The notes under the pieces were generated by a model that was not told the DNA's origin, searched no databases, and saw only the letters and a list, made by a program, of their open reading frames with translations. 64,000 nt of DNA, taken from contig JBNGIQ010009281.1 in the NCBI GenBank assembly GCA_049999765.1, positions 132,462 to 196,461 of the forward strand. The letters are read 5' to 3'. This DNA comes from Phaeoceros laevis (lineage: Eukaryota; Anthocerotophyta; Anthocerotopsida; Notothyladales). Of the stretch, positions 59,001 to 64,000 are shown piece after piece; position 1 is the stretch's first letter, and every line of letters starts with the position of its first letter. The position numbers and the translations under genes were made by a program.

Positions 59001-59428
59001 GTTGTCCACTAGTTTGTTTCCCTCTCTTGTGCTGATGTCCACTGTCAACCAGGTTCTTTAAAAGTGCATGTGTTGCTCGTTATTATCTTAAACTGGTCGA
59101 ATAATAGTGCATTGTGTGCTAGGTTGCCAGATGGTTGTCATACATACATAATGATGCCGTTGGCATTTTCACGCTAGTACTAGTTATGTTTTGCTGACCA
59201 TTATCCCTACTGTTCTGTACATAGTGAACTTTACTCGCAATTCAAACAAAAGCATCCAGAGGATAAAATTCGCCAATGTGCATTTGAGTTGTTCAAGCCA
59301 TCCTTCATCAGGCCAATGAGCACATGGAAAGAAATGTATGTTGTTGCCGCTATCATGTGGAAATGTTGTATCTTAAGGAGGCTGTATGTAAATGCAATGA
59401 GGGGAACTGCTTCCACACCTCACCCACC

Positions 59429-59972
59429 TCATGCATGTACAAATGAGTCTAGATCTCGAGGTATGCCGTAGTTCAGTAGAGGCAAGTGCCTGCGGGGCCA
59501 GTGTGGATGGTACCATAGGATCACGACTTTGTTATCGTGGAAAGCAACGTTGACCAACGTGCCCCCACAACAGACCAACACCTCACTTGCTAAACCAAAT
59601 TGTACATTCCTTGAACAAATAGCACATGCCATTGGGTGGACATACACTTGGTACAAGCTGCTGTTGGGAGGGGCAGCTATCCACTGGGGCTGAAGTGGTT
59701 CCGGATCGGCAACAAACTTCTGCAGCGCCTCGATCTGCTCTTCCCAGTGCTTGACATAGAATAAATCGTTGTTGACAGAGGCCTGCTCCTCCCTTTTGAT
59801 AGTCCAAGTCTTCAGTCTCGCTTTGGAGCCTGAAGTCATCTTCATGCATGTATGATGCTGAAGCCTGGAGCTGATTCAAGGCAAGCATTGCCTTCTGCTC
59901 AGTGAAAGCATGGGCATCTAGCTCTACCTGAGGCCCGCCTGCAGCAATTCGTGCGAGACGAAATTTTATCAC
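59429..59972 (-). pseudogene. Frameshifted coding fragment of unknown family
   Basis: Two minus-strand frames with coding character overlap and probably form one broken gene. The upstream part (from 59972) has FTEQKAMLALNQLQASASYM and DDFRLQSETEDLDYQ. A shift near 59795 leads into EEQASVNNDLFYVKHWEEQI, then EALQKFVADPEPLQPQW and a CxxC-containing stretch, MACAICSRNVQFGLASEVLV. I recognise no family. A transposon origin is suggested by the surrounding repeats and the adjacent inverted-repeat element, but this is inference. Confidence 0.4.
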
Positions 59973-60248
59973 TGATCAACCTGGCAGACGTGAGTGCTAG
60001 CTTTTCTTGACTGACAATGTTGTTCACTTTTTTTGTGGTTTATCACAATTACTGTGACTCCATGTTTTTTAAGAAAGATGCCTTTTTCAAGTGCAGGATG
60101 GAGAGGCCTTTTATGAGAGACTGCATGAGGCCATCCTTGACGTAGTCGGCAACTCGCAGATGGAGAACTCCATGTTAGATGATGTTGGGACGAGAGGCAA
60201 TGAGTTTTTAGTATGGATTCCAGTATAGTGCTGGAATGCAGGTAGTAC

Positions 60249-61107
60249 GTCAAGGTGCGAGTGGAACTCTCTAACCACTTGGTGCAGGCCTACCTAATAA
60301 GACCTTGTTTGCCTAACTAGCCTAAGTAGAAATAAGCTAAACTAGCCTGTCCAGTTTGTGCCTAACTAGCCTAGGTAGAAACGAGCTAAACTTGTGGCGT
60401 ATTAAGTGCCCAGGGTGGTAACGCGAGGACTTGGCTTAACGGCGCCCGGTTTTTACCAGTTGTTTAATTAGGATTCAGTTAGGAACCAACCGGAGGTTGT
60501 TCTATAACTCGGCCAGTTGGTTAGGTTTAATAGATGCCGGTTAGGGAAGTTGCCCTAGCCGGCGGCCGCCGAATGTGGCGGTTAGGGTAGGAATCCGAAC
60601 TTGGCCCTAAGGCGGGGGCGCAGGTCCGATGGGCGGCCGGGCCTATGTATGTCCGGCATTGTTTCACACAGAAGAGAGATAGTGGTTTATTCTATCCACG
60701 CATCTGGCGACACGGCATCTGGCGATGGCAGGAGCTCAGGCGTCAGGTGGTGCGCCGGATCGGGCGTTGCCAGGCTTCCTCGCTAGTGCATGGACCACGG
60801 CTAAATGCGTAGCTAAGTGGTGCCGTTAGGCTGAGAAACCAGCAACGAAGCCTATCAGGAACACTCGATTAGTCATTCAACGCCGGAATGGGACGGTTTG
60901 TTGCTTGCTTATCTCGTGCTTGTTACCTGAGGGCTTAAAGTGTGTGTGTGGGAGTGCTGATTAGGAGAGGAAAGGGTGTTAGCACGTAATTGCATGAATG
61001 CGCCACAAACTAGTCTAAACTAGATACTTAGGTAAACACTAGTTAGGTAGACTCAGCTAGGCTAGTTATGCACTAAGTGGTTAGAGAGTTCTACGTCGCA
61101 CCTTGAC
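60249..61107. mobile_element. Element with long terminal inverted repeats, about 860 bp
   Basis: The left arm begins GTCAAGGTGCGA (60249) and runs to about 60403; the right arm, inverted, runs from 61107 back to about 60998. Shared blocks are GTCAAGGTGCGA, GAACTCTCTAACCACTT, CCTAACTAG and TTGTGGCG.ATT. The arms (about 110-155 bp) are imperfect. The interior is GC-richer, with no transposase. No exact target duplication found: flanks read GGTAGTAC on the left and ATAGTGTC on the right. It could be a Mutator-like or foldback element. Confidence 0.65.
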
Positions 61108-62175
61108 ATAGTGTCTGAGCTAGTTCCTGGAATTCATTCATTTGAGGAGCTTATGATATCCCTTATGATATCCATGCTAATGTAGTAGTAGTAGTAGCAG
61201 TACTAAAGAGCTGCCCTATACCAACTCAATAAAATGTGCAGAGAGGAGTTGTTGCTGCTGTTTGTTGCAGGCTAACTGCTAAGGCAAACAAGTGTTTCAT
61301 TATTTGGAACGGCTAGCTAAGGAGCGCGACAGGTCAAACTCAAACATTCCATTACACCATGTCCAACTTGGGGGATGACGGGCATAACCTCTCAATACCA
61401 TCTTCGCCTTTAGGTTGGATGGTTTGTTCTCCCACGCCATCTCCACCTTGGCTTATTGCCCAGATCGGAAAGATTTCGTTCATTCATTCATAACGCAACT
61501 TCTCAACAACAAGACCACACTTTTTTGTTGGAAAAAATGGACACATTTCACAGAATAAACGCTCAATACAGAAAAGTTTTTTCTAGACACGGCGTTCTTG
61601 AATTCAAAGAAACGTCGTTTCTTATTATGCTAATGAGAGAGCTGGTTCCAGGTTCAAATCCGTGTCCGGCAATAGACCGAAATAATGCCAGAAAAATGAA
61701 GGACGAAGTATAAGGCCGAATAAGGCCAACCACAAAAGTGTTGTACATATGCCGTCGCCGGGTCACTTCGGCCCTGAGCATGTTTCTCTTCCTCCCAAAA
61801 TGGGCCGATGACTTCATGGTTTTGGTATTTGATCAATTGTTTCTCTTGTCTGCTGGAATACTCCACAATTCCTGCACATCAAGCAAGCAGTTTGATCATT
61901 AGCAACATCTGGAACAACCGGAATCCCACCATACCATGGTTGACCCAACTGACTAACTAGTACTCACCACCGTGGATCTTTTCGAGCGCGACCATTTTTG
62001 TTTGCGCAACCAGCTCCACAGCATCACTGCTGAACGATTAGGCTCCACGGCCTTACTGATCTCATGGATGCGGCAGGTTGAGTAGGGGTCCGCACATAAG
62101 CACAGGTCTTTTGTCTCTGCTCATACATACAGAGGTGGTCCGGTCAGCAGGAAGTTTAAGCCTGGCATTCAATCA
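61108..62175. other. Region 3' of the decarboxylase, no firm gene
   Basis: A (GTA)n microsatellite lies at about 61180-61200. On the minus strand two short open stretches next to splice-like sites (about 61965-62025 with DAVELVAQTKMVALEKIHG; 61660-61864 with VEYSSRQEKQLIKYQ) might be terminal exons of the decarboxylase, but phases could not be made to agree. No RNA gene recognised. Confidence 0.4.
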
Positions 62176-63984
62176 TCAATCATGTATATATTGTTTGTGG
62201 GATTTACCAATGTACTGGATGACGTCGCTTGTTTGCACATTCAGCAGCCGTGTTGCCTCCTCTTGCAGGCCAGCCCACGCAGCTTCTACATGGCACTCCT
62301 GAGATAGTGTGGATCCAACAGCCAGGCGTATAGTGTAGACACCTGACAGTACCTGTAGACAACATATGCATTCAAGGACATGATCATGGTCAGGATGGAG
62401 CCATGCCCATTCAGTCATTCATTCGTTCATTCATTCACAAGGTTAGCCGGTTTTGCAAAGAGCAACTTACAGTATGAGTGAGAAAGCATGTGCCCTTGCT
62501 GTTCAAAGCGTCCAGAAGCTTGGTGTTGAGGGCGTAGCCATTGTCCTTGTCACCGGAAGGAGGCTTCAAGCGGAAGCACACCAGGCTGAACAGCGTTGGC
62601 ACCAGAACCTTGAAGATGTTTGCAGACACAGGAAATGATCAGCCCCCAGCCAGGGTTGTGAACTTGCCTGGAAACATAACTTCAACTAAACAGTTGCTGC
62701 CATTGACGTGAAGGTTAACTAGTAACATACCTCAAATCTTGAGTCCTGGAGCACAAGAGACTCAAAATGTTTCGCTATCTGAGCCTGAGACCGGATGTAA
62801 GCACGTAGCCCAGTGGTCCCATGCATCCGCAGCACCATCCACAGCTTCAAAGCTCTGTTACAAGCAAGGATGAGCAAAAGATCCATAGAGATGTAAGGTG
62901 CCCAACACATCTATCCATCCATGTAGGCATGTACACAAAAAATCAGAGTACCTGAAGCCACGACTGAGTGGAACTTGCCAATCCTTGAAGTCAGTCACCA
63001 GCTTTGCTTCAGTTGCCTGATTACGAACAAGAGTCTGTCAGCAACTTCCGAGAACCCTTGATGCATTCATACACACATTTGTGTGCTGCCACGAGCGACT
63101 GGATCAATCGGTTCATCACTCTCACCTTATTTCGGAGGTACTCTGCATTTGTAGTCAGTGCTGCCACCAACGGCTCGGAATCCTGCAAACATTTGTTGCG
63201 CATTTATCAAGTCGAACTCGCGGTGTGTGCAGAAAGCTGTTCATGTTTGAGCAAGAGTTTCCACATAACCTTGGCTATAATTACTGGGGGAAGAAGTTGA
63301 GTAGGGTTATGGCGAAATAACGTTCAAAGTACCTGGACCCAGAGACAGCAGCAACCGAATGTTGTGAGGAGCCACTTGTGGGCATTGAAGCTGAAGGAAT
63401 CCGCCTTCTGGAGGCCGTCCAGGTGGTGCTGGTACTCGGGACAGATGCAAGCCGAGCCTGCATAGGCTGCGTCCACATGAAACCACATGGAGTTGTCCTG
63501 TTCCAAGCCACGCATCCCCTCAGTCAGGCCGGCCAGGAGTTTCTTTCAACACAGAATAAGTGAATCGAAAATGCAGCAGCTGTTCAAGACCCAAATGTTA
63601 TTCAAACGAGGTGAGCCCGAGGCAGGGGAAGATGGATTGTCCACTCACATTTGTAATCACTCCCAGCTTGGCAATGGGATCCACAGCACCCGATGAAGTA
63701 GTCCCGACCTACAGAAGGCAGCAGCACACACGCACGCACAGGTCTTATTCATCAGAACTTTCTCAAAACCAAGAAGGCAAATCGTGTTGTAGCAGAAGGC
63801 ATCTTGAAAGCAAGCAAGGGTTCCAAATGAGCGCTCTGCTCACCGTTGCAGCCAGGAAGAAGGGAATCAGTCCAGAAGCCAAATCCTCGGCCACCGCTTG
63901 CCGAAGCGTCTCAGGTGCAAGGGCGAAATTTGCAGCTGCGGTGGTGGGAAGAATTTTGATGTTTTCAGGGAGAATGCCGGCAAT
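62176..63984 (-). CDS. Aromatic L-amino acid decarboxylase (PLP-dependent, group II), 5' end outside window
   Basis: Exons in transcript order: 63844-63984, 63649-63708, 63333-63518, 63126-63182, 62952-63016, 62731-62854, 62471-62608, and 62352 to about 62208 or on to the stop at 62176. Phases agree throughout. Signatures: [40 protein letters not shown], then [20 protein letters not shown] and the PLP lysine in [14 protein letters not shown]. Downstream parts include [20 protein letters not shown], the usual group II sequence, and [20 protein letters not shown] near the end. Family: tyrosine/tryptophan/DOPA decarboxylases and the related aromatic aldehyde synthases, cytosolic. The residue that separates decarboxylase from aldehyde synthase cannot be assigned safely. 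Several N-terminal exons lie to the right of base 64000, and the 3' end (readthrough to 62176 versus splicing at 62208) is unresolved. Confidence 0.92.
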
Positions 63985-64000
63985 CTGCAGCCAGCAGGAA

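Noticed and set aside
61645-61680. GGTTCAAATCC, similar to a tRNA B box
   Set aside because: No matching acceptor, D or anticodon arms upstream, and the flanking bases do not make a T stem; not a tRNA, and SINE origin is unsupported.

Overview
The window is nuclear DNA from a streptophyte. It carries plant-type genes: a SABP2-like methylesterase, a CIPK with a NAF motif, the STN7 thylakoid kinase, CLPT, a PADRE/DUF4228 protein, fused uridine kinase/UPRT, and plant complex I and Nudix proteins. Most genes have many short introns (about 70-200 bp) with GT-AG borders, and genes lie densely on both strands between repeat-rich stretches. A charophyte alga or bryophyte-grade plant fits best; the species cannot be fixed from sequence alone. 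I built exon models by hand from splice consensus, continuous reading phase and family motifs.

Layout. 1-5.6 kb: two tandem methylesterase genes (-), duplicated with flanking copia-type gag debris, then a longer gag ORF. 6.3-9.2 kb: a glutathionyl-hydroquinone reductase and a small plastid-type protein (+). 10.3-11.2 kb: an intronless PADRE-domain gene (-). 12.5-15.3 kb: a class A beta-lactamase-like serine hydrolase (+). 18.7-19.0 kb: a small RRQGSSG protein (+). 19.3-25.6 kb: AT-rich, with short repeats, a decayed Ty3-type reverse transcriptase, minisatellites and two N gaps. 25.9-27.4 kb: intronless uridine kinase/UPRT (+). 28.1-31.8 kb: SSRP1 with 16 exons (-), divergent from a complex I 20.9 kDa subunit gene (+). 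33.1-37.1 kb: a NUDT19-type NADH pyrophosphatase (-), divergent from intronless STN7 (+). 38.7-40.8 kb: a membrane-anchored alpha/beta hydrolase (-). 41.1-45.8 kb: a carbamoyl-phosphate synthase small subunit pseudogene and its intact parent in tandem (-), divergent from EB1 (+, 46.9-48.8 kb). 49.9-51.1 kb: CLPT (-), divergent from a CIPK24/SOS2-like kinase (+, 51.7-54.6 kb). 55-61 kb: transposon and repeat territory, including a non-autonomous hAT-type element with perfect terminal repeats and target-site duplication, plus two long inverted repeats. 62.2-64 kb: the 3' part of an aromatic amino acid decarboxylase (-), whose 5' end lies outside the window.

The genes do not form one pathway. 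Several serve plastid or mitochondrial functions: state transitions, Clp protease, complex I, NADH hydrolysis, and carbamoyl phosphate for arginine and pyrimidines beside pyrimidine salvage by UK/UPRT. Recurrent themes are tandem duplication followed by decay of one copy, divergent gene pairs, and intronless genes among intron-rich neighbours. I found no convincing new multi-gene system. The strongest unusual items are the hAT-type element, the beta-lactamase-fold hydrolase with a long tail, the in-phase optional EB1 exon, and the paired gene/pseudogene duplications.
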